A DNA stretch of 38,820 nucleotides from Acidimicrobiales bacterium (GTDB lineage Bacteria; Actinomycetota; Acidimicrobiia; Acidimicrobiales; RAAP-2). The stretch is taken from the NCBI GenBank assembly GCA_015478655.1, contig JADMIJ010000036.1, positions 1 to 38,820 of the forward strand, in the 5' to 3' direction. Position numbers and translations under genes: made by a program. Shown here in pieces: positions 1 through 6,069 of this stretch (within the stretch, counting starts at the first letter, position 1; every line of letters begins with the position of its first letter). The notes under the pieces were generated by a model. That model was not told where the DNA came from, ran no database searches, and was given only the letters and a program-made list of their open reading frames with translations.

Positions 1-119
1 ACCGGAATGACGGCATCAGGCCACCGATGAATGGCGGCGTGAAGAGGACGGGTTACCAATGCTCCTGCAATGGTGCTGGCACATACCGCCACACGCCATA
101 AACGCGATCCGCTCGACAT
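1..119 (-). CDS. 5' end of a gene running off the left edge (possible membrane or secreted protein)
   Basis: Reading leftwards on the minus strand, an ATG at 117-119 opens a frame with no stop before the window edge, about 39 codons. A GGGAG-type ribosome binding site sits about 8 bases before the ATG. The first residues carry arginines and then a stretch rich in Ala, Val, Ile and Leu (roughly residues 10-25), as in a signal peptide or first membrane segment. I do not recognise the product, and the remainder lies outside the window. A longer frame in another phase overlaps this region but looks non-coding. The gene would be divergent from the glycosyltransferase-like gene at 489. Confidence 0.35.
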   Translation of the reverse strand, partial: MSSGSRLWRVAVCASTIAGALVTRPLHAAIHRWPDAVIP

Positions 120-488
120 CAACACTCTCCCGATTCCGCCCCATCCGGACCTTCTGACTCCCGTACGTATAACAGAACGGCGGGTGCACGTAAAGCGGCT
201 CGACGCCAAGGCGCCGGAGTCTGGCCACGATGCTGGAATCGGCCTCTTCTGGCGCATCCCGGTCTGCGGGCCCGGCCTGTCCGGAGGGCTCTTCCCCCTT
301 GCTAGACCTCTGCCGCACAACCGGTGTCGGACCGAGTCCTCCTGGGGACGACGGTACCCAACAACTGGGTGATCCGTTCCCGGTGGTTCCGTTGCCCGAT
401 CCTGGGAGTCTTCCAACGCCTGACTGGACTTGGACGACGAAGGAGTCCGGCATGGAACCACAGGAGCAGATGTGGCCATACTCTCGGA
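120..488. other. Intergenic stretch between two divergent genes
   Basis: This stretch separates the left-edge partial gene from the membrane protein starting near 489. Every strand has open frames here, but their composition (many Arg, Cys and Trp residues, no recognisable domain) argues against coding. I see no RNA gene. A TATAC-type hexamer near 168-173 on the minus strand could serve the left-edge gene. A TACTCT hexamer at 479-484 lies just before the GTG at 489, but its 4-base spacing is too short for a clean promoter assignment. Confidence 0.4.
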
Positions 489-1862
489 GTGCATGCCGCC
501 GTTTCATCGGTACCCACTGATGCCGCACCGCCGGAAGAGGATGATTCGGTAGTCGCCCCCTCTATCGGCGGGACATTGGCTCCGGCTCGGTTCTGGAGAT
601 GGCTCTGCGGCATTGTGGCAGGAGGCCTCGCCATTCGCGTCGTCTATGTCATGACGGTGACGCGGTACGACAACCGAACCATCTACGACTCGTTCTGGTA
701 TGGCGTCACTGCCAACGGACTAAAGCAAGGGACCTTCTTCCGCACACCGTTCGGGACGGCACCGACCGCAGCCCATCCGCCTCTGACTTCGCTGGTGCTG
801 GGTTCAGTGAACTTCGTCATTGGTCTCCACGCAGGCACCACCAACCAGCGGCTCGTCATGTCGGTGGTCGGCGCCGCCGTGATCCTCTTCGTCGGCCTGC
901 TCGGACGAGCCGTGGCCGGCCCCTGGGTCGGGTTGACGGCCGCCGGACTGACCGCGGTAGCTCCCAATTTTTGGATCCCCAGCGGCATCGTCATGTCGGA
1001 AGCCCTGGCGATGCTGCTGATGGCCCTGATCCTGCTGGCGGTGGTGCGCATGCTGAGAGCACCCAATCTGCCCAACGCTGCGCTGCTCGGTATGGCCTGC
1101 GGCGCGGAGGCTTTGGTTCGCGCCGAGCTCATCCTTTTCGTCCCGGCACTTTTGGTACCGGCCGTTCTCACCGCCCACCTGGTGACTCTCAGGCGACGGT
1201 GGGTCCTCCTCGGCGCAAGTCTGCTCGTCGTCGTTCTGGTGCTGGCCCCGTGGGTGGGCCGCAACCTGGCCACATTCCAGGATCGCACGTACCTGTCCAC
1301 TGGTAACGGGTTGGTGCTTCTCGGCTCCAATTGTTCCGCGGTGTACAGCGGCGCAGGGCTCGGTCTGTGGAGCCTCCAATGTGCAGACGGAGTCGGTTCC
1401 ACCGGCGACGAGTCGGTTCAGTCCGCACGGGGTACGCACCTGGGCATCCAGTATGCGGAACACCATTGGACGCGCTTGCCTGTCGTCGTGCTGGCCAGGG
1501 TCGGTCGACTGTGGGACCTCTATCAGCCGATTCAGGAGGCGCGCGTCGAGGCCAACGAGGGGCGACCGGTCCCGGCCTCTGTGGCTGGGCTGAGTGTGTT
1601 CTATTTGTTCCTTCCTTTGGGCGTGGCCGGGGTCATCGTCCTGCGCCGGCGCCGGATCCGACACTGGTTCCTGCTGGTGCCGGCCGGCGTTCTGACTCTG
1701 GTCAGCGCCCTGGCTTACGGATTGATCCGGTTCCGTGACCCCTTCGAAGTGTGCCTCGTCGTGCTGTGCGCTCCCCCCCTTGTCCTCATGGCTGAGGCCA
1801 TCGGGCGTCGGAGGAAGGAACTGCAGCACGCACACGCGGAGCGTGCTGGCTCATCCGGGTGA
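489..1862 (+). CDS. Polytopic membrane glycosyltransferase-like protein (GT39/ArnT-like, GT-C fold)
   Basis: About 457 residues with roughly ten hydrophobic segments. The first segment is near residues 33-53 and the last near 410-435. After it comes an extracytoplasmic loop with an acidic/aromatic stretch and the motif HPPL (about residues 96-99). That motif is typical of the PMT/ArnT superfamily, which moves sugars from polyprenyl-phosphate donors onto lipids or proteins outside the membrane. The frame stays open upstream to a GTG at 324, but those codons are rich in Arg, Cys and Trp and look non-coding. I therefore prefer GTG 489, which lacks a strong ribosome binding site. The acceptor cannot be told from sequence. 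The surroundings look accessory. Confidence 0.6.
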   Translation: MHAAVSSVPTDAAPPEEDDSVVAPSIGGTLAPARFWRWLCGIVAGGLAIRVVYVMTVTRYDNRTIYDSFWYGVTANGLKQGTFFRTPFGTAPTAAHPPLTSLVLGSVNFVIGLHAGTTNQRLVMSVVGAAVILFVGLLGRAVAGPWVGLTAAGLTAVAPNFWIPSGIVMSEALAMLLMALILLAVVRMLRAPNLPNAALLGMACGAEALVRAELILFVPALLVPAVLTAHLVTLRRRWVLLGASLLVVVLVLAPWVGRNLATFQDRTYLSTGNGLVLLGSNCSAVYSGAGLGLWSLQCADGVGSTGDESVQSARGTHLGIQYAEHHWTRLPVVVLARVGRLWDLYQPIQEARVEANEGRPVPASVAGLSVFYLFLPLGVAGVIVLRRRRIRHWFLLVPAGVLTLVSALAYGLIRFRDPFEVCLVVLCAPPLVLMAEAIGRRRKELQHAHAERAGSSG

Positions 1863-2056
1863 AGGTGAACAGCACCGACCTGGTGATTGCGCCATTCAGA
1901 CGACCTTCGCCCAGCCCGATGCCCGAGCGCCGCTATCTATCGGAGACCTCGGTGGCGCTGCTTCCGACTGATGGAGCGGCCGCGCCCTCACAGAGGGGAC
2001 CCGACGTGACGCTCGAAACCAGGCCCCTGGCTGGCGGAGATCGTTAGCTTTGTGGG

Positions 2057-2210
2057 GTGGCCAGTGTCCTCTCCGAGCTCGACGTCGAGAAGATCCGCCG
2101 GTTCTGTCGGGACTGCGTCCCCGCCAAGTTCCATGACGAGGTCTAAAGCTGACAGAGTTCCCTGACGAGGTCCGCCTCGAGGTCACGACCCGCGGTCACA
2201 GCGTAGAAAA
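2057..2210 (+). pseudogene. Decayed DUF3024-family gene remnant
   Basis: From GTG 2057 the frame reads a DUF3024-like N-terminus (the ELDVEKIRRFCRDCVP region) for 29 codons and then meets TAA at 2144. The continuation, FPDEVRLEVTTRGHSV, resumes two bases out of phase at 2158. It then degenerates into short repeats, without the terminal Arg-Pro-Pro-Trp region expected of the family. The break coincides with a partial tandem duplication: 2127-2143 and 2156-2172 match at 16 of 17 bases, 29 bp apart. Family recognition is from memory of the DUF3024 pattern (small actinobacterial proteins of unknown role). The remnant lies directly beside the displaced tRNA copy at 2256. Confidence 0.55.
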
Positions 2211-2238
2211 CGGTCCACCCAATACGGTCCACCCAATG
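2211..2238. repeat. Two tandem copies of a 14-bp unit
   Basis: The unit CGGTCCACCCAAT followed by A or G occurs twice head to tail (2211-2224 and 2225-2238), differing only at the last base. It lies in the degenerate tail of the DUF3024 remnant, 17 bp before the displaced tRNA fragment. This is probably replication slippage in unselected DNA. A recombinase arm site cannot be excluded. Confidence 0.6.
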
Positions 2239-2255
2239 GGGTCGACCGCATGTGG

Positions 2256-2297
2256 TCGGGCTGCCGGGATTTTAACCCGGGACCTCTTGACCCCCAG
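2256..2297 (-). repeat. Displaced 3' half of tRNA-Pro (att-like direct repeat, distal copy)
   Basis: These 42 bp match 41 of 42 bases of the tRNA-Pro segment at 3809-3850, in the same orientation. The match runs exactly from the first base of the anticodon loop to the discriminator base. The single difference changes the conserved C of the T-loop TTC to A, so this copy is not under tRNA selection. There is no 5' half. The geometry is that of an integration event in a tRNA gene, where the element restores an intact tRNA and pushes the original 3' end to its far side. The element would be the roughly 1.5 kb between the copies. Confidence 0.75.
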
Positions 2298-2495
2298 GTA
2301 TCTGAGACTTTGCGTTGTGCGGAGCGACTTCGGACCAGGTGGGACGTGAGCGAAAGACGCGAAGTTAAGGTCAGCTCAGAAGACCGCCCGGAGGTAGCGA
2401 TGGTCCGGGCGATGAGATGAAGCCGTTCAACTAACCTGCGTCCCAGGCGAAGATTCTTGAACTGCAGTTGCGATCGTGAACCCGTAGCTCACGTC
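2298..2495. other. Non-coding stretch inside the tRNA-flanked cassette
   Basis: About 200 bp between the displaced tRNA fragment and the end of the pentapeptide-repeat gene. I see no credible gene, no hairpin with a T-run and no obvious integrase arm repeats. By eye it is less GC-rich than the housekeeping part of the window. Confidence 0.4.
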
Positions 2496-3464
2496 CTAGA
2501 AACCGTGACCAACGCATGTACGGCCGTCTCTGCTGCTGTTCGTGCCGTCCGGACAGATTGTGTTGTTCCAGGCCACTCCAGAGGTGGAGGCGGTTGTGCC
2601 ACCCGTGGCGCCCTGAAGGTCAGCGTGTCCCAAATTCGCGTCGCTCAAGCTTGTCGCAATCATCGCGTCCCCGAGGGGGGACAAGTTGGCATTGGACAGA
2701 TTGGCACCCCGCAGGTCGGCACCACCGAACGCAACGCCATTCAGTAGCATGCCTGACAGATCCACAGACCGAAGCTTGGTGCCGGCAAGGTCAGCTGCAC
2801 TGCATCGCTGGTTCTGGGGCTTTGTTGCAGGCGGGCATTCGCTGAAAGTCACGCTGGTGAAGGTAGCGCCCAAGAGATTGTCATTGGATAGGACGGCGAA
2901 GGACAAGTCATCCCCGGTCAAGTTGGCGCCGGTCAGCTTGGCGTCCGACATGGTCACGCCACCGCAAAAGGAAACCACCCCCACGGGGATCCCGAAATCG
3001 ATGCTGAGACACGAGGATGTGCTGGCATGTGACAGGTTCGCATCAGTCAGTTTGGCACCTGTGAACTGGGCAACGTGGCACCCGCCGAACCCCGGAGGCA
3101 AGCAGAAGGTCAGCGCCGCACCCGACAGATTCGCCTGACGTAGATTGGCGGAGGAGAGGTCGACCCCCAACAGGGAGGCGCCAGACAGGTCGGCGTACTT
3201 CAGGTCGGCGCCCGTCAGCGTGCCGGCGGTACACACTAGCGGTAGTGGCGGGGGCTTGGTGCAATTGCCGATGTCAGCGTTAGACAGGTTGGCGAAGGAG
3301 AGGTTGACCCCCGCCAGGTTGGCGCCTAACAGATCGGCGCCCGGACAGTTGGTGAAGTGGGTTTGGTCGGGGTGGGCGACGATGGTGCAGCCGTTGATGG
3401 TTGTTGTGGCGGCAAAAGCCGGGGTCGGGGTGAGCCCGATAGTCGGGATCATGGCGAAGACCAC
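2496..3464 (-). CDS. Secreted pentapeptide-repeat (beta-helix) protein with paired cysteines
   Basis: The body is built of A(D/N)LXX-type pentapeptide repeats, predicted to fold as a right-handed quadrilateral beta-helix. The repeats are interrupted by loops, each bracketed by cysteines: C-x13-C, C-x9-C, C-x7-C, C-x14-C, C-x10-C and, at the C-terminus, C-x12-C. All 12 cysteines fall into these six local pairs, suggesting disulfides and export. The N-terminus is hydrophobic and ends in a plausible Ala-Phe-Ala-Ala signal cleavage site. GTG 3464 is the first usual start, but codons upstream still read as signal peptide (basic, then Ala/Val-rich) with no start before a stop. The 5' end may therefore carry a frameshift. 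Cellular role unknown. It is the only gene between the two tRNA copies. Confidence 0.7.
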   Translation of the reverse strand: MVFAMIPTIGLTPTPAFAATTTINGCTIVAHPDQTHFTNCPGADLLGANLAGVNLSFANLSNADIGNCTKPPPLPLVCTAGTLTGADLKYADLSGASLLGVDLSSANLRQANLSGAALTFCLPPGFGGCHVAQFTGAKLTDANLSHASTSSCLSIDFGIPVGVVSFCGGVTMSDAKLTGANLTGDDLSFAVLSNDNLLGATFTSVTFSECPPATKPQNQRCSAADLAGTKLRSVDLSGMLLNGVAFGGADLRGANLSNANLSPLGDAMIATSLSDANLGHADLQGATGGTTASTSGVAWNNTICPDGTNSSRDGRTCVGHGF

Positions 3465-3808
3465 CGCTGCAGCGACACCGCTGGCGAATAGTCGGCGGCT
3501 CCCAGTACCACCGGACCGGGATTGTCCTGGCCTGCAGCAATCACTCCGGAATAGTCTGATCCTTCACCCACGATCCCATGGCGACCCCGTTCTGCCCGAG
3601 CTGTCGAAGGCAACGGACTGAACCTCGCCTCAGCTCGTCGGCCAAACTGGCAGCTGCCCCGGGTATACCACGAATCCCATCTCCTCTCCGATGAGAGCCA
3701 TGGAGAACAGGTTGTCGGGAGGACGAGTAGTCACGACCATTTAGCAACGAGCCGACCGAAACTCCCGCCCCCAACGTTCTCGTTGCTTTACTACTAGCTA
3801 GCGGTGCG
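3465..3808. other. Region between the pentapeptide gene and tRNA-Pro
   Basis: On the minus strand the first ~60 bp (3465-3525) read in frame as a missing signal-peptide n-region for the pentapeptide protein. A TTG at 3538-3540 opens a different phase. The rest (about 3545-3808) shows no credible gene or RNA. It should hold the promoter of the pentapeptide gene, but I cannot point to convincing -35 and -10 boxes. Confidence 0.35.
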
Positions 3809-3850
3809 TCGGGCTGCCGGGATTTGAACCCGGGACCTCTTGACCCCCAG
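3809..3850 (-). repeat. Intact tRNA-Pro 3' half (att-like direct repeat, proximal copy)
   Basis: Partner of the 2256-2297 fragment. Identity begins at the anticodon loop and ends at the discriminator base, with unrelated flanks on both sides. Crossover in the anticodon loop is a well-known mode of tyrosine integrases. No integrase gene is present between the copies, so the element is a remnant or was mobilised in trans. Confidence 0.75.
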
Positions 3851-3883
3851 TCAAGCGCGCTAACCAAGCTGCGCCACAGCCCG
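3809..3883 (-). tRNA. tRNA-Pro, anticodon GGG
   Basis: The reverse complement folds as a cloverleaf. The acceptor stem is CGGGCTG/CAGCCCG with discriminator A. The anticodon stem CTTGA/TCAAG encloses the loop CTGGGGG, giving anticodon GGG. The T-arm is CCGGG/CCCGG around TTCAAAT. The C1-G72 pair fits bacterial tRNA-Pro. The 3' CCA is not encoded, so it is added after transcription, as is common in Actinobacteria. Total length 75 nt. The segment from the anticodon loop to the 3' end (3809-3850) is duplicated at 2256-2297, marking this gene as a past integration target. Confidence 0.93.
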
Positions 3884-4133
3884 TCCCTGGTCAGCGACCT
3901 GTAGCGAGCTGCAGGATGCTGGTCCGATGGGCGCCCACCGACCTCTTGCTAACAAGACCTCGTCGAGCGACCTGCGAGAGCCTACTCAAGTCTGGCACTC
4001 CCTCGGGTTCGGGCTATCCGTTCATTCGACCTTCTCGCAGCGCTGGTCCGTAGTGATGCCTAGGAGGAGCTCCTTGAAGGTCGGATTCCCTTCGGGCTCG
4101 GCCTTCTATCTCACCATGGAGCGAACCGAACTC

Positions 4134-4139
4134 TATGAT
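4134..4139 (+). promoter_or_regulatory. Possible -10 box (TATGAT) for the Ig-like gene
   Basis: TATGAT is one base from the TATAAT consensus and sits 32 bases before the ATG at 4172, leaving room for a short leader with the AAGGAGG ribosome binding site at 4162-4168. I see no good -35 box 17-18 bases upstream. Confidence 0.35.
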
Positions 4140-4171
4140 CTCCCGGACAGCTCCAACCGGCAAGGAGGACC

Positions 4172-4582
4172 ATGGAACGAGACCGAGGGCGTCTGCTTGT
4201 CACCGCCGTTGCTATCTCGGGATTGCTGTTGGGTCTGGTTGGCACGGTTCTTGGAATCCACTCACTCAGCCGGAGCGATAGCGGCCCTGAGCCGGCGACG
4301 AGCCTCATCGCTCCGACCAACGGTGCCACTCTCTCGGGCGTGACGGGTCTTGATGCAAAGGCAATTAGCTTAACGACGGTGGCGGCGGTTGAATTCCTCG
4401 CGACCGGAGGTACCCTGCACGACGCGAAGATAGCGACTGGAGTAACGACACTCATCGGATGGGTGGCAAAGTGGGACACGAAGACCGTGGCGAACGGCAA
4501 TTACACCGTGGTGAGCGTGGGCTACAACAGCGCGGGCCACAGCACTCGGAGTTCGGCTGTCGCGTTCACCGTAAAGAATTAG
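4172..4582 (+). CDS. Small membrane-anchored or secreted protein with one Ig-like domain
   Basis: 136 residues. Basic residues at the N-terminus are followed by a hydrophobic segment (about residues 9-30), a signal anchor or signal peptide. The rest, beginning APTNGATLSG near residue 47, has the pattern of single bacterial Ig-like domains: a Pro/Gly-rich first strand, a central W-x-A-K-W strand, NGNYTV, then NSAGHS and a closing AFTV strand. Such domains occur in actinobacterial surface proteins, often as tandem copies, but here there is only one. ATG 4172 is supported by AAGGAGG three bases upstream. Function unknown; adhesion or glycan binding is possible. The gene stands alone. Confidence 0.65.
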   Translation: MERDRGRLLVTAVAISGLLLGLVGTVLGIHSLSRSDSGPEPATSLIAPTNGATLSGVTGLDAKAISLTTVAAVEFLATGGTLHDAKIATGVTTLIGWVAKWDTKTVANGNYTVVSVGYNSAGHSTRSSAVAFTVKN

Positions 4583-4702
4583 ACATCAGGCTGCCATTGC
4601 TGGGCCGGACGAACGCGCCACTCCGACAGAGTTAATAGCCAGAGCTCCTAGCTGCACAGCCTGACTTGAGATGCGACGGGCATTGGCTCCGCCAGTGCCT
4701 GA

Positions 4703-5638
4703 TCAGGGCAGGTGCGCCACCACCAGCTGACCGATGAATTGATAGCCCTTGGTGTTGGCGTGGATGTTGCCCAGGGAGCAGAAGTAGGTCAGCTTGCAGA
4801 TCTCCCACACGGCGGGCGGTATCTTCCCGTACGGCGGCAGGTTGACGGGCGGCAGGCCGAGGGAGGCGGCGTCCGAGTCATCGCCGGCAACGGCCTTCTT
4901 GTACGGGGCCTGGGTGACGTTGACGAAGTTGGCCGCCCCGTAGGCCGCGCTGAGGGCCGGGTTGATGAGGGCGTCGAAGGCGGTGACCGAAAGGGCGGCC
5001 AGGCTCTGGTTGGTCGCATTGCTTGGGAACACCCAGTCGCCCAGGATCACGTCCGGATAGGTCAGTCCCACGATCTTGGCGGTGTCCCCCGCTGCCGTCA
5101 GGGCGGTATTCAGGTCGGAGACCAACGAGCCGACGTTGGCGGTGATGGCCGTGTCAGCAGTGTTGACGCAGGCGAGGATCAGGGTGAGGCTTCCCGCACT
5201 TCTGCAGCCCGTCACGTCGTTGCCGCCGATGGAGACGGTGATGAGGGCCACCTTGCCGTGGTGGGAGGGATCGGCGATGAAGGCGACCGCCGCCTGCTCT
5301 TGGGTGGTGGTGGGATGGGCCACTGCGTCAAAGGCCGCGGGAGGACCGAATCCGGACTCGGTGCAGCCGTTGGCGGCGAGAATGGAGGTGGTGGTGGCGC
5401 CACCGCATCCGAAGTTCTCGAGCTGGAGCTTCTCCTTCTTGGCCACGTAGCCGGTGTATCCCGCCGTCGCACCCATGCCGGGCTGGTCCCCGACCGAGTA
5501 CGAGTCGCCCAGAGCCAGATAATACGGTAGGGCCGGCTTGGCCGCCGCGCTCACCCCGGGAGCCACCAGCCCCGCCGTCGCCAGGCTGGCGGCAATGACC
5601 ATGGGGCTGACCAGGGCCAGGATCGATCGTTTACGCAT
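4703..5638 (-). CDS. Secreted SGNH/GDSL hydrolase (esterase or lipase-like)
   Basis: 311 residues with a clear signal peptide: MRKR, a hydrophobic core, then an Ala-rich cleavage region near residues 30-34. The SGNH blocks follow: GDSYS (44-48, nucleophile Ser46), a Gly in FGCGG (block II) and GGND (138-141, block III). The expected catalytic His is H293 in the motif NIHAN. Many relatives have DIHPN here, so the usual aspartate is Asn291. The family hydrolyses ester bonds of lipids, acetylated sugars or other esters. ATG 5638 has a GGGGGAC ribosome binding site upstream; GTG 5659 in frame is an alternative. The gene stands alone, and the substrate cannot be inferred. Confidence 0.85.
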   Translation of the reverse strand: MRKRSILALVSPMVIAASLATAGLVAPGVSAAAKPALPYYLALGDSYSVGDQPGMGATAGYTGYVAKKEKLQLENFGCGGATTTSILAANGCTESGFGPPAAFDAVAHPTTTQEQAAVAFIADPSHHGKVALITVSIGGNDVTGCRSAGSLTLILACVNTADTAITANVGSLVSDLNTALTAAGDTAKIVGLTYPDVILGDWVFPSNATNQSLAALSVTAFDALINPALSAAYGAANFVNVTQAPYKKAVAGDDSDAASLGLPPVNLPPYGKIPPAVWEICKLTYFCSLGNIHANTKGYQFIGQLVVAHLP

Positions 5639-5662
5639 GTGCGGGTCCCCCGAGTTCACCTT

Positions 5663-5703
5663 GATGACACAGACTCGACCTTGCTACCACATGTCGTGTC
5701 ATC
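5663..5703. promoter_or_regulatory. Inverted repeat upstream of the SGNH hydrolase
   Basis: GATGACAC at 5663-5670 and GTGTCATC at 5696-5703 are exact inverted copies separated by 25 bases, in the presumed promoter region of the hydrolase gene. They could be regulator half-sites. The wide spacing makes chance quite possible. Confidence 0.25.
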
Positions 5704-5784
5704 CGTGATGTCAAAAAGGGTGTGGGTGACCCCGGGCGTGCACGGAGGGTGGTGGCCCACTACCGGGTGTGGCTGGATGCCTGC

Positions 5785-5982
5785 TCAGAGGTGGTGGACA
5801 ACCCAGGTGACCCCTTGGAAGGCCCGATACCCCAGGTAGATGATGCTGGCCACCAGCATGAACTTGAAGTACCAGGGTGACCGGCGATGCTCCAGCGGCT
5901 CGGTTCCGCACTGGGGACAGACGCCGTCAGCGGTGAGCTCGTCGGTCTCGATGCGCCGGTCACACTGCTCACACCAGGGCAC
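5785..5982 (-). CDS. Small zinc-ribbon membrane protein
   Basis: 65 residues. The N-terminal half has two CxxC knuckles (WCEQC near residues 3-7 and VCPQCG near 21-26), typical of a zinc ribbon. The C-terminal half has one hydrophobic segment (about residues 38-58). The likely topology is a cytosolic zinc ribbon tethered to the membrane. It starts at GTG 5982. It lies 87 bp downstream of der on the same strand and may belong to that operon. I do not know its function. Confidence 0.65.
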   Translation of the reverse strand: MPWCEQCDRRIETDELTADGVCPQCGTEPLEHRRSPWYFKFMLVASIIYLGYRAFQGVTWVVHHL

Positions 5983-6016
5983 GACTCAGCCGTCCCCGGT
6001 CGGTGGAACCCGTCCC

Positions 6017-6038
6017 CCCCGGCCGAGCAGCGCCGGGG
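6017..6038. terminator. GC-rich hairpin between der and the zinc-ribbon gene
   Basis: CCCCGGC (6017-6023) and GCCGGGG (6032-6038) form a 7-bp stem around an 8-base loop, shortly after the der stop codon. No T-run follows on the minus strand, so this would be a weak or non-canonical terminator, or simply a pause or RNA-stability element. Confidence 0.25.
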
Positions 6039-6069
6039 CGCCAGTCACCGGCGGTACCTGGACGGGGCC

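Noticed and set aside
16-528. 170-codon minus-strand frame at the left edge
   Set aside because: Composition is rich in Cys, Arg and Ser with no conserved feature. A better-supported short gene start lies in another phase at 119.
1859-2047. 62-codon frame overlapping the end of the glycosyltransferase-like gene by GTGA
   Set aside because: No domain, Pro/Arg-rich composition and adjoining pseudogene debris. The overlap is probably chance.
3927-4343. 138-codon plus-strand frame overlapping the Ig-like gene
   Set aside because: Overlaps the start of a better gene that has a strong ribosome binding site; no coding character.
4698-4707. 10-bp palindrome CCTGATCAGG at the end of the SGNH gene
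   Set aside because: Short, no T-run, and partly within the stop codon; likely chance.
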